From positions 4,402,001 through 4,466,000 of the forward strand of contig NZ_CP048833.1 in the NCBI RefSeq assembly GCF_012971725.1: 64,000 nt of DNA. Direction: 5' to 3'. Source of the stretch: Pseudomonas multiresinivorans (GTDB lineage Bacteria > Pseudomonadota > Gammaproteobacteria > Pseudomonadales > Pseudomonadaceae). Each line of letters starts with the position of its first letter. Within the stretch, counting starts at the first letter, position 1. A program made the position numbers and the translations under genes. The notes under the pieces are model-generated. The model had not been told where the DNA came from. It saw only the letters and a list, made by a program, of their open reading frames with translations, and searched no databases. Of the stretch, positions 15,750-23,476 are shown in pieces.

Positions 15750-16339
15750 GGGTTCACCTCCTCGGCCACCGACGGATCGGACAACAACCGACGCAGTTTC
15801 TGCATCGCATAGCGAAGTCGGCTCTTCACGGTTTCCGCCGGAGTCTTCGTGAGCTCGGCAATTTCATTCAATTCCAGATCGCCATGGGTACGCAGCAGGA
15901 ACACTTCGCGCTGCTCCACCGGCAAAGACTCCAGTGCGCCCTGCAGGCGCTGCTGGTCGCGGGCAAGGCTCAGCTCACGTTCGGGGTCGGTGCTTTCGCC
16001 GCTCAATGCATCGCCATGCAATTGTTCGTCGAAGCTTTCCTGGCGCCCCAGGTGCCGACTCAGCTTGCGCCAATGGTCGATCAGGCGGTTGCGGCCGATC
16101 TGGTACAGCCAGGTCTTGAAGCTGGCCGCGCCCAGAGGCTGGCTATCGCTGCGGATCAGGCTCAGCCAGGTTTCCTGGAACACTTCCTCGGCCTGGGCAT
16201 TGTCGCCGCACAGGCCGCAGAGGAAGCGGAACAGGCCTAGGCGATGACGAGCGTAAAGCTCGCCGAACGCTTCGGCGTCGCCTTGTCGGTAACGCCGCAG
16301 CAGTGCGACGTCGTTTTCATCCGTGAGGGGTCTCTTCAA
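15746..16339 (-). CDS. sbrI: ECF sigma-70 factor SbrI
   Basis: Region 2 (ALLRRYRQGDAEAFGELYAR ... RNRLIDHWRK) and region 4 (SLPVEQREVFLLRTHGDL ... KTPAETVKSRL) identify an ECF sigma factor. The 197-residue version uses a TTG start at 16339 (LKRPLTDEND), which puts the start just before region 2 as is usual for ECF factors. The frame stays open to a GTG at 16456, which would add 39 poorly conserved-looking residues. Neither start has a textbook ribosome site. The anti-sigma gene overlaps at the 3' end. Confidence 0.82.
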   Translation of the reverse strand: MKRPLTDENDVALLRRYRQGDAEAFGELYARHRLGLFRFLCGLCGDNAQAEEVFQETWLSLIRSDSQPLGAASFKTWLYQIGRNRLIDHWRKLSRHLGRQESFDEQLHGDALSGESTDPERELSLARDQQRLQGALESLPVEQREVFLLRTHGDLELNEIAELTKTPAETVKSRLRYAMQKLRRLLSDPSVAEEVNP

Positions 16340-16489
16340 CTCTCTCGATCCGTAGCGTTGCGGGTGGTGGCTGGCTTCTCGCCAGCGACCGAGTATCGCC
16401 GATGGCGCAGGCACGGGTGTAATGCAGTGGTCATCCGGCAGCGTGGCGATCGGCACGGCGGCGGTCTCGTCGAGGGTTTCAACTTGCTT

Positions 16490-16516
16490 GGACGAGACAA
16501 TGCGGGAAAACGGGTT
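16490..16516 (-). promoter_or_regulatory. Candidate ECF-type promoter upstream of sbrI
   Basis: On the minus strand AACCC (16512-16516) and CGTCC (16490-16494) are separated by 17 bp, the spacing and base character of many ECF sigma promoters. Autoregulation by SbrI would be usual for the class. The true SbrI consensus is not known to me, so this is a weak prediction. Confidence 0.3.
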
Positions 16517-16536
16517 AACCGTAGATAAGCATTTAC

Positions 16537-16607
16537 GTAGGAGCGGACTCTGTCCGCGATGGTATCCGGCGCGCGGCGGACCTATCGCGGACAGAGTCCG
16601 CTCCTAC
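16537..16607. repeat. REP doublet with a variant core (GCGGACTCTGTCCGC)
   Basis: GTAGGAGCGGACTCTGTCCGCGAT and its reverse complement flank a 23-bp loop. It shares the GTAGGAGCG edge with family 1 but the stem core is GCGGACTCTGTCCGC. A half element of this variant recurs at 50118-50141. It lies between the 5' end of sbrI and the 3' end of the MocR gene. Confidence 0.8.
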
Positions 16608-16620
16608 GCATGCCGGGCAA

Positions 16621-18060
16621 TTACGCAGCGATCAGTTCTTCCTGGCACAGCTGGCAGGCCAGCATGCCGAGGGTCATGATCGCCCGCTCCGCCTCGCGGT
16701 CCCACGGGATACCGCAGGTCAGGCGCAGGCAGTTGTTGAACTGCTCGGTGTTACTGAAGATCAGCCCCGGGGCAATGCTGATGCCCTGCTCCAGCGCGCG
16801 CACGTGCAGCTCTTTGGTGTTGACCTTGGCCGGCAGGCTGACCCAGAGGATGAAGCCGCCCTTGGGCCGGGTCATCTGCGTGCCTTCGGGGAAGTACTGC
16901 TGCACCGCCAGCTGATAGGCGGTCATGTTCTTGCGGTACTCCTGGCGGATGTAGCGCAGGTGCCGGTCGTAGCCGCCGTTCTCCAGGTACGCCGCCACGC
17001 CCATCTGGGTGACGGTGCAAGCCGAATGCGTGGTGAAGGTCTGCAGGCGACGGATTTCCTCTTGGTAGCGCTCGGTGATGATCCAGCCGATACGAACGCC
17101 GGGAGAAATCGTCTTGGAGAAGCTCGAGCAGTACACCACGCGGCCGTCACGATCGTGGGCCTTGAGTGCCTTGGTCTGGCCCTGGTCGAACATCAGCTCG
17201 CCGTAGATATCGTCCTCGATCACCCCGATGTTGTGCTCGGCGGTGAGCTTGAGCAGTGCCTTCTGGCGATCCTCGGGGATGGTGCCTCCCAGCGGGTTGC
17301 TCAGGCGCGCGGTCAGCACCAGCGCCTTGATCGGCCACTGGTTGGCCGCCAGCTGCAAGGCTTCCAGGCTGATGCCGGTCAGCGGGTCGCTGGGGATCTC
17401 GATGACCTTGAGCCCGAGGATATCGGCCAATTGCAGCAAGCCGTAGTAGCTCGGCGACTCGGTGGCGATCAGGTCGCCCGGCCGGGTCATCACGCGCAAG
17501 GCCATGTGGATGGCGTCCACGCAACCATGGGTGATGGTCACCTGGGTCGGGTCGACCACCACGCCGGCGTCACGCATGCGGATCGCCACCTGACGGCGCA
17601 ACGGCTCGTAGCCGGGGCTGAACATGTAGCTGAAGGCACGCGGGCTGGAGAAGCGGGTGACCTTGGCCAATTGCTGGTGCAGCGCACGCACCGGGAGGTA
17701 ATCCACGTGCGGCACGGCGGCGCCCAGAGGGAACACGCCTTCGCGGCGCGCCTCGGCGAGCACCTGGTTGATGATGCTGCTGCGGGTGACCAGCCCCGGC
17801 CGCTCCACACGGGCGATGTCCGGCGTCGAGGCAGTCAGCGCCGGCGTGCGGTGCACGTAGAAGCCGGATTGCGGGCGCGCGCGGATCAGCCCCTGATCTT
17901 CGAGGGTGGCATAGGCCTGAAGCACCGTGGCGTGGCTGACGTTGAGCTGGGTGCTCAACTTGCGCACGGACGGCACGCGCTCGCCCGGCTGGTAGACACC
18001 ACGACGGATGTCTTCCGCCAGTTGCTGGGCGATGCGCTGGTAGAGCAGCAGATTGGACAT
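16621..18060 (-). CDS. MocR/GntR-type PLP-dependent transcriptional regulator
   Basis: A 479-residue fusion of an N-terminal GntR winged helix (residues 1-75, YQRIAQQLAEDIRRGVYQPG, SVRKLSTQLNVSHATV) and a fold-type I aminotransferase domain. The PLP lysine is K316 in CSSFSKTISPGVRIGW, and ITHGCVDAIHMAL and ESPSYYG are typical. Such regulators sense PLP or amino-group ligands. The start MSNLLLYQ at 18060 has GAGGG 9 nt upstream; an ATG seven codons up the track is less well placed. The target operon is unknown. Confidence 0.88.
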   Translation of the reverse strand: MSNLLLYQRIAQQLAEDIRRGVYQPGERVPSVRKLSTQLNVSHATVLQAYATLEDQGLIRARPQSGFYVHRTPALTASTPDIARVERPGLVTRSSIINQVLAEARREGVFPLGAAVPHVDYLPVRALHQQLAKVTRFSSPRAFSYMFSPGYEPLRRQVAIRMRDAGVVVDPTQVTITHGCVDAIHMALRVMTRPGDLIATESPSYYGLLQLADILGLKVIEIPSDPLTGISLEALQLAANQWPIKALVLTARLSNPLGGTIPEDRQKALLKLTAEHNIGVIEDDIYGELMFDQGQTKALKAHDRDGRVVYCSSFSKTISPGVRIGWIITERYQEEIRRLQTFTTHSACTVTQMGVAAYLENGGYDRHLRYIRQEYRKNMTAYQLAVQQYFPEGTQMTRPKGGFILWVSLPAKVNTKELHVRALEQGISIAPGLIFSNTEQFNNCLRLTCGIPWDREAERAIMTLGMLACQLCQEELIAA

Positions 18061-18163
18061 GACGGCCATCCCTCGGTCATTGAACCGAAACAGTAGCCAA
18101 AAAGTGAAAACTGTTCCAGAACAGTCGTCAGCATTCCGTCCGATACAGTTGCGCCCTCTGCGC

Positions 18164-18799
18164 TCAGATCTCCCCGAGCCAGTCCAGCAACCCTGCCACC
18201 ACCAGTTGCGCATCGGTGGTCAGGCCGAGCTTCTGCATGGCGTTGCGCTTGTGGGTACTGATGGTGGAGACGCTGCGATTGGTCCGTTCGGCGATCTCGC
18301 CCACCGTGGCGCCATGGGCCAGCCGGCGGATGATGTCGACTTCCGTAGGGCTCAGCGGTTTGCCGGTGTGGCGCGGCGGCCGCAGCATCGGGTCGATGTA
18401 GGTCTCGCCCTTGCGGATACGCGCGAAGGCTTCATCCAGCAAGTGCAGCGGATTGCGCTTGCAGACGTAACCCACGGCGCCGCATTTAACTGCCGCGGTG
18501 GCCAACAGCGGCGCACCCATCACCGAATAGACCAGTACAGGTACATCCGGATGATGGCGCTGCAGCCATTCGATCAGGTGCACGCCGTCACGCCCGCGGG
18601 CGCCGGGCAGCGCCAGCTCGACGATGGCGAGGTCGACCTCGGGATGGGCAGTGAGGACATCCAGCAGGCTGTCGGTGTCGCTGACGAAGGCTTTCACCTG
18701 CGCCAGTTCGCGCTCCAGCAGATAGCGCTCAAGGCCCCAACCGATCATCGGTTGCGGGTCCGCCACGATTACATTGAAAAGCTTCTTTTCCGATGACAT
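18164..18799 (-). CDS. LuxR-type response regulator with degenerate receiver
   Basis: A 211-residue protein with an N-terminal receiver domain and a C-terminal LuxR/FixJ helix-turn-helix (about 147-205: LSPTEVDIIRRLAHGATVGE, STHKRNAMQKLGL). The position expected to be the phosphorylated Asp is Glu61 in LAIVELALPG, and the acidic pair at the N-terminus is reduced to Ala-Asp (VADPQP). Ser92 and Lys114 of the switch are kept. The protein may therefore be constitutively active or phosphorylation independent. The ATG at 18799 has GAGAGA 5 nt upstream; a GTG lies one codon earlier. No sensor kinase is adjacent. Confidence 0.85.
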   Translation of the reverse strand: MSSEKKLFNVIVADPQPMIGWGLERYLLERELAQVKAFVSDTDSLLDVLTAHPEVDLAIVELALPGARGRDGVHLIEWLQRHHPDVPVLVYSVMGAPLLATAAVKCGAVGYVCKRNPLHLLDEAFARIRKGETYIDPMLRPPRHTGKPLSPTEVDIIRRLAHGATVGEIAERTNRSVSTISTHKRNAMQKLGLTTDAQLVVAGLLDWLGEI

Positions 18800-18894
18800 C
18801 ACATTCTCTCGTTTACAGCTCCCCTGAGGGGATTAGTCGCACCCGGCTATTTTCGCCAAGCTGCCACTCGAAAGATTTCGAGATGCCCCTGATG

Positions 18895-18926
18895 AAAAAC
18901 CCCGGAGCCGAGGCTTCCGGGGTTTT
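18895..18926 (-). terminator. Rho-independent terminator after the OmpA-lipoprotein operon
   Basis: AAAACCCCGGA and TCCGGGGTTTT form an 11-bp stem around an 8-nt loop, with U-rich ends in both directions; it lies 27 bp downstream of the OmpA-domain gene. Confidence 0.85.
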
Positions 18927-18952
18927 CCTGTGACGGGATATTGCGAGTCGGA

Positions 18953-19765
18953 TCAGCGCTCGGCGCCGAGCTGGCCCTTCTCGTCGGAGAAGACGATCTC
19001 CACCCGGCGGTTCTGCGCGCGCCCCAGCGACGAGGCGTTGTCCGAGATCGGATAGGCCTCGCCATAGCCTTGTACCTGGACTCGCTTCTGGTCCACGCCC
19101 AGGTCGGTCAGCGCATCCGCCACGGCCTGCGCACGATCCTTCGACAGCTGCAGATTCTGCTCGCGGTCGCCTTCGGCGTCGGTATAGCCCTCGATGCGGA
19201 TGATCCGCCGCGGGTTGAGCTGGAGGAACTGCACCACCTTGAGCACAGTGCGGTTGGCCGCGGGCTTCAGGTCGGCTTCGCCGCTGTCGAACAGCACGTC
19301 CCCCAGGGTCAGCACCAGGCCGCGCTCGGTTTCGTTGGTCGCCAGGCTGACCATCTGCTGCTCCAGCCACTTGCTCTGCTCCTGCACGTTGAGCAGGCGC
19401 GCTTCGCGCATCGCCAGTTGCAGGCGTTCGCGTTCCATCTGCTGCTTGGCCAGGCGCTCCTGGTTCAACGCCAGGTTGCTGTGCTCGCGGGCGATCTCGC
19501 TGTAGCGCTGGCTGAGGTAGGAGTACTGCAGCACGTCGTCGCTGCTGCCCCAGTAGTTGGACAGGCGCTCGGCACGGGCCAGCGACTCGCCGGCACGGAT
19601 CACGTCCTTGGGCGCACTGCGCAGCACGGCGGAGTCTTCCTTCACCGCCTGGAACTGCAGGCGCGCCTGTTCCAGGGACTTCTCGCTGAGCTGGCTGTTG
19701 GCGCAGCCGGCCAGCAGAACGGCACTCGACAGTGCGGCAAGACGCAACAGTTGCAGGGAAGTCAT
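18953..19765 (-). CDS. OmpA-family lipoprotein with N-terminal coiled-coil (DUF4398-like) region
   Basis: A 270-residue lipoprotein: signal peptide with lipobox VLLAGC (Cys21), an Arg/Gln/Glu-rich helical region (about 30-140) resembling the preceding gene's product, then an OmpA C-terminal peptidoglycan-binding domain (about 148-262) with DVLFDSGEADL, IRIEGYTDAEGD and GRAQNRRVEI. It probably anchors the outer membrane to peptidoglycan. Its ATG overlaps the stop of the upstream DUF4398 gene (ATGA, 19762-19765). Last gene of a three-gene unit. Confidence 0.87.
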   Translation of the reverse strand: MTSLQLLRLAALSSAVLLAGCANSQLSEKSLEQARLQFQAVKEDSAVLRSAPKDVIRAGESLARAERLSNYWGSSDDVLQYSYLSQRYSEIAREHSNLALNQERLAKQQMERERLQLAMREARLLNVQEQSKWLEQQMVSLATNETERGLVLTLGDVLFDSGEADLKPAANRTVLKVVQFLQLNPRRIIRIEGYTDAEGDREQNLQLSKDRAQAVADALTDLGVDQKRVQVQGYGEAYPISDNASSLGRAQNRRVEIVFSDEKGQLGAER

Positions 19766-20121
19766 TGCACTTCTCCCAACTGTTTGCGCAGGCGGTTGAT
19801 GCTCTTGCCCTGTTCGGCCAACTGCTCGGCGCTCTTGCGCGTCAGCTCCTTGGCCTCGGACAGGCGGGCATCGAGCTCGGCCTGTTCGGCCAGTTGCCGG
19901 GCCTTCTTGTTCGAGCCGACCGCCAGGGCACCCTTGGCGGCCTGGTACTTGTCCTCGGCGAGCTTGAGTTCGGCCACGTCATCGGTCGCACCCACGGCCT
20001 TGGCCTGTTCCAGCGCCTGTTCGGTCAGGCGCATCTGCTCGTTGGGTGCCGGGTCGTTCGTCGCACAGCCGGCCACTGCAAACAAAGCCAGGCCGGCGAC
20101 CATCATCCGTCGATTGATCAC
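19762..20121 (-). CDS. DUF4398-domain lipoprotein
   Basis: A 119-residue lipoprotein with lipobox FAVAGC (Cys19) and a fully helical, Ala/Glu/Lys-rich mature part (LAEDKYQAAKGALAVGSNKK) predicted to be a coiled coil. The GTG at 20121 is used (INRRMMVAG); an internal ATG five codons later is possible. It is 13 bp downstream of the solute-binding protein gene and overlaps the OmpA-domain gene by 4 bp, so all three are likely translated together. DUF4398 members are often paired with OmpA lipoproteins; function unknown. Confidence 0.82.
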   Translation of the reverse strand: MINRRMMVAGLALFAVAGCATNDPAPNEQMRLTEQALEQAKAVGATDDVAELKLAEDKYQAAKGALAVGSNKKARQLAEQAELDARLSEAKELTRKSAEQLAEQGKSINRLRKQLGEVQ

Positions 20122-20134
20122 GAAATCTATTGTC

Positions 20135-20962
20135 CTACTCGGTGGGAGTGCTGGCAGGCTGCAGTTGCTGGGCCTTCCAGCGGGCCAGATTGTCCTGCAG
20201 CAGGCGCTGCGGGACTCCGGCGGCCGTCAATTCTGTCATTTTTTTCGCCAGTTGTCCGCGCAGCCACGGGTCGTTGCAAGCCGAGTTGTGCGCGACGGTC
20301 AGGTACAGACCTTCGCTGGAGATCGGCGGTTCCAGCGGCTGCAGGTCATCGGCCATGCCGAGGGTATCGGCGACCGCGAGGCCGGGATAGTGCTCGTAGA
20401 TCACATAATCCGAGCGTTTGAGCAGCAGCTTCTGGAACGCCTGGGTCAGGCTGGGTACTTCCTCCAGCGTCAATTGCTCCTTGGCGAAAGTGTCGAAATC
20501 CGGGCCGAAGCTGTTGTTCACCAGGGTTCCGCCCTTCAGCCCCTTCAGATCGTCACGGCCGCTGTAGGCCGCGACGGCATCCTTGCGCATCCAGACGACG
20601 TTGTCGGTGGTGAGAAAAGCCGGATGGATATAATCCATGGTCTCCAGGCGCTCCGGCGTGAGGAATGCGCCGGCGATCAGGTCGACGCGACCCAGTCGCG
20701 CCTCCTCCTGTGCACGAGCCCAGGAACCGGTATAGATCACCCGGATATTCACCCCGACCGCCTTGCCGATCTGCTCCAGAAGGTCGGCGTTGGCGCCGAT
20801 CAGGCGTTCCGGTTGCGCCGGGTCGCGCCACAGATAAGGCGGGTACTCCGGGTTACCCGTGGCCACCAGGCGCTCGCACTTGCCAGCCGCGGCACCGGCC
20901 AGGGGCATGGAGAAAGTCACCAGCAACAGCACCGCACGGATCATCGTGAAGCAATCGGGCAT
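20135..20962 (-). CDS. Family-3 extracellular solute-binding protein (no cognate permease nearby)
   Basis: A 275-residue exported protein. After a signal peptide ending near AGAAAG, the mature part has the periplasmic binding-protein fold: VATGNPEYPPYLWRD, IGANADLLEQIGKAVG, GRVDLIAGAFLTPER. This resembles amino-acid-type SBP_bac_3 proteins. No ABC permease or ATPase lies nearby; instead it starts an operon with two lipoproteins. The start MPDCFTMIR at 20962 is chosen over the ATG six codons later because both lack strong ribosome sites and the longer form has a more complete signal peptide n-region. It could act as a sensor rather than in uptake. Confidence 0.8.
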   Translation of the reverse strand: MPDCFTMIRAVLLLVTFSMPLAGAAAGKCERLVATGNPEYPPYLWRDPAQPERLIGANADLLEQIGKAVGVNIRVIYTGSWARAQEEARLGRVDLIAGAFLTPERLETMDYIHPAFLTTDNVVWMRKDAVAAYSGRDDLKGLKGGTLVNNSFGPDFDTFAKEQLTLEEVPSLTQAFQKLLLKRSDYVIYEHYPGLAVADTLGMADDLQPLEPPISSEGLYLTVAHNSACNDPWLRGQLAKKMTELTAAGVPQRLLQDNLARWKAQQLQPASTPTE

Positions 20963-21059
20963 CGGTAGTCTCGCTCGCCAGAAGAAAGAACGGCCCTGCT
21001 TAGAGCCGCAAAATGCTAGCGTAAAGCACACCGACCTGATTTGGTAATAAGGACTTCTC

Positions 21060-22010
21060 ATGAAGAAAGCCCTTCTGGCCCTGCTCCTGGCGATAGCCGT
21101 TGCCGCCGGCGTGCTCTACGCCTTCCCCTCCACCCTGCTGGCAACCGCGCAGTACGTCGAAAGCGCTCGCGCACGGCTGTCAGCCAACAGCCTGCAGGTC
21201 GACAACCTGGACATCGCCTATTACGAGGGCGGCCCAGAGAAGGCCCAGACCATCCTGCTGATCCACGGCTTCGGCGCCGACAAGAGCAACTGGCCGCGCT
21301 TCGCCCGCTTCCTCACCCAGGATTACCACGTCATCGCCGTCGACCTGCCAGGCTTCGGCGACAGCAGCAAACCGCAGAACATCAGCTACGACGTCGGCAC
21401 CCAGGCGGAGCGCCTGGCCGACTTCATGCGCGAGCAGGGCATCGGCCGATTCCACGTGGTGGGAAACTCCATGGGCGGGCACATCGCCGCGCTGCTGGCC
21501 GCGCGACATCCGCAGGAGGTGTTGTCGGTCGGCCTGTTCGACAACGCAGGAATCATGGCGCCGCACCAGAGCGAACTGTTCGAGCGCCTGCTCAAGGGCG
21601 GCGACAATCCGCTGGTGTTGCGCAGGGTGGAAGATTTCCCCGCCCTGCTCGACTTCGTCTTCGTGCAGAAGCCACCGCTGCCGTCGCGCCTGCGGGACTA
21701 CCTGGCAGAACGCTCGCTGGAGCGCAGCGAGTTCAACGGCATGGTCTTCCAGCAGTTGCGTGAACGCTATATCCCACTGGAACCGGAGCTGCCGAAGATC
21801 ACCGCGCCAACCCTGCTGCTGTGGGGCGATCGCGACCGCGTACTGGACGTTTCCAGCATCGAGGTGATGAAACTGCTGCTGAAGAAACCCAGTGTCGCCA
21901 TCCTGCGCGATTGTGGCCACGTGCCGATGATCGAGCGCCCCGAGGAAACCGCTCGCCTTTACCTGGACTTCCTCAAGCAGAGCCACGGGCCGGTCACCGC
22001 GGCGAACTGA
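21060..22010 (+). CDS. plaF: Membrane-anchored phospholipase A (PlaF-like alpha/beta hydrolase)
   Basis: A 316-residue alpha/beta hydrolase with an N-terminal membrane helix (residues about 5-25) and no cleavage site. The nucleophile elbow GNSMGG places Ser at 137; the acid is in WGDRDR (Asp259) and the His in CGHVPM (His287). LIHGFGADKSNW is the oxyanion loop. P. aeruginosa PlaF (PA2949), a cytoplasmic-membrane phospholipase A that remodels glycerophospholipids, has Ser137, and like this gene is convergent with fabV. The start MKKALLALL at 21060 follows AAGGACTTCTC. Confidence 0.88.
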   Translation: MKKALLALLLAIAVAAGVLYAFPSTLLATAQYVESARARLSANSLQVDNLDIAYYEGGPEKAQTILLIHGFGADKSNWPRFARFLTQDYHVIAVDLPGFGDSSKPQNISYDVGTQAERLADFMREQGIGRFHVVGNSMGGHIAALLAARHPQEVLSVGLFDNAGIMAPHQSELFERLLKGGDNPLVLRRVEDFPALLDFVFVQKPPLPSRLRDYLAERSLERSEFNGMVFQQLRERYIPLEPELPKITAPTLLLWGDRDRVLDVSSIEVMKLLLKKPSVAILRDCGHVPMIERPEETARLYLDFLKQSHGPVTAAN

Positions 22011-22027
22011 TCGCCGGCGACAAACAA

Positions 22028-22051
22028 AAACGGCGCCCTCGGGCGCCGTTT
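22028..22051. terminator. Bidirectional terminator between plaF and fabV
   Basis: AAACGGCGCC-CTCG-GGCGCCGTTT: a 10-bp perfect stem with A/T flanks, shared by convergent genes. Confidence 0.85.
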
Positions 22052-22065
22052 CTGCTGGTGCGAAC

Positions 22066-23262
22066 TCAGAGCTGGATCAGATTCGGAATCTGCACGTCCG
22101 GATTGACGTCCTGCTCGTAGTCCACGCCGGCGATCTCGAAGCCGAAGAGACGCAGGAACTCGGACTTGTAGCCGGTGAAGTCGGTCAGTTGGTACAGGTT
22201 CTCGTTGGTCACCTTGTTCCACAGATCCTTCACGGTGTCCTGCACGTCCGGCTGCAGTTCCTTGTAGTCGGCGCGCAGGCGGCCGTCGGCGTCCAGGTGC
22301 GGCTCGGCGCCGTACAGGCTCTCGCGGAACAGGCCGTCGACCTGCTCGATGCAGCCTTCGTGGGTGCCCTTCTCCTTCATCACCTTGAACAGCAGCGACA
22401 GGTACAGCGGCATCATCGGGATGGCCGAGCTGGCCTGGGTGACCACGGCTTTCAGCACGGAAACACGGGCGTCGCCGCCGGTGACGGCCAGCTTCTCGCG
22501 AATGCCCAGGACTTTCTGGTCCAGATCCTTCTTGGCGGCGCCGATGGAGCCGTTCCAGTACAGATCATGGGTGATCTCTTCGCCCAGGTAGGTGAAGGCG
22601 GTGGTCTTGGCGCCGTCGGCCAGCACACCGGCTTCCTGCAGCGCGTCGATCCACATCTGCCAGTCTTCACCACCCATCACGGCCACGGTGTTGGCGATCT
22701 CGGCCTCGGTGGCCGGCTCCATCACGCTTTCCTTGATCACTTCCTTGTCGGTGTCCAGACCACGGAAGTTGACGCTCTTGCCGACCGGCTTGAGCACGGA
22801 GTTGAAGACCTCGCCGGTCTTGGGATGGGTACGGCGCGGCGCGGCCAGGCTGTAGACCACCAGGTCGACCTTGCCCAGGTCCTGCTTGATGGTTTCGATG
22901 GTGACTTTCTTCACTTCATCGGAGAAGGCGTCGCCGTTGATACTGCGCGCATACAGGCCCTTGGCCTTGGCGAACTTCTCGAAGGCAGCCGAGTTGTACC
23001 AGCCGGCGGTGCCCGCCTTGGTCTCGCTGCCGGGGCGCTCGAAGAACACGCCCAGGGTGTCGGCGCCGGCGCCAAAGGCGGCGCTGATGCGCGCGGCCAG
23101 GCCGTAGCCGGTGGAGGAACCGATGACCAGGACCTTCTTCGGACCGTTGGCGATGGCACCGTGCGCCTCGACGTACTCGATCTGTTCCTTGACGTTGGCT
23201 TCACAGCCGGTCGGGTGGGTAGTGACGCAGATGAAGCCACGCACGCGCGGTTTGATGATCAT
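22066..23262 (-). CDS. fabV: Enoyl-ACP reductase FabV
   Basis: A 398-residue, triclosan-resistant enoyl-ACP reductase that completes fatty-acid elongation with NADH. The FabV-specific Tyr-x8-Lys active site YWNGSIGAAK falls at Tyr235/Lys244, exactly as in characterised FabV. The N-terminal MIIKPRVRGFICVTTHP and the cofactor loop VIGSSTGYGLAARI are typical. The ATG at 23262 is the family start. A good -10 (TACAAT, minus strand, 23320-23325) lies about 60 bp upstream, with a poor -35. Confidence 0.95.
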   Translation of the reverse strand: MIIKPRVRGFICVTTHPTGCEANVKEQIEYVEAHGAIANGPKKVLVIGSSTGYGLAARISAAFGAGADTLGVFFERPGSETKAGTAGWYNSAAFEKFAKAKGLYARSINGDAFSDEVKKVTIETIKQDLGKVDLVVYSLAAPRRTHPKTGEVFNSVLKPVGKSVNFRGLDTDKEVIKESVMEPATEAEIANTVAVMGGEDWQMWIDALQEAGVLADGAKTTAFTYLGEEITHDLYWNGSIGAAKKDLDQKVLGIREKLAVTGGDARVSVLKAVVTQASSAIPMMPLYLSLLFKVMKEKGTHEGCIEQVDGLFRESLYGAEPHLDADGRLRADYKELQPDVQDTVKDLWNKVTNENLYQLTDFTGYKSEFLRLFGFEIAGVDYEQDVNPDVQIPNLIQL

Positions 23263-23433
23263 GAAAACCTCGGTAGCCAGGTGTCGATTGAACACATTCA
23301 GGAACTGGAGACGTCGCGCATTGTAGATGAGACACCTTCGCCCGTGGACTTCTGCGCAAAGATTCGTGACCAATGGGTCATCAGTGCAGCGAAACGACCA
23401 TTTCCCGAGGAAAATCAGGGACCTGAAATGAAA

Positions 23434-23456
23434 GAACCCGCCACGGGGGCGGGTTC
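23434..23456 (-). terminator. Terminator after etfA
   Basis: GAACCCGCC and GGCGGGTTC form a 9-bp stem with a short loop; on the minus strand it is followed by TTTC and lies 20 bp beyond the etfA stop. Confidence 0.8.
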
Positions 23457-23476
23457 CTTCACTGAGCGAAAAAGGC

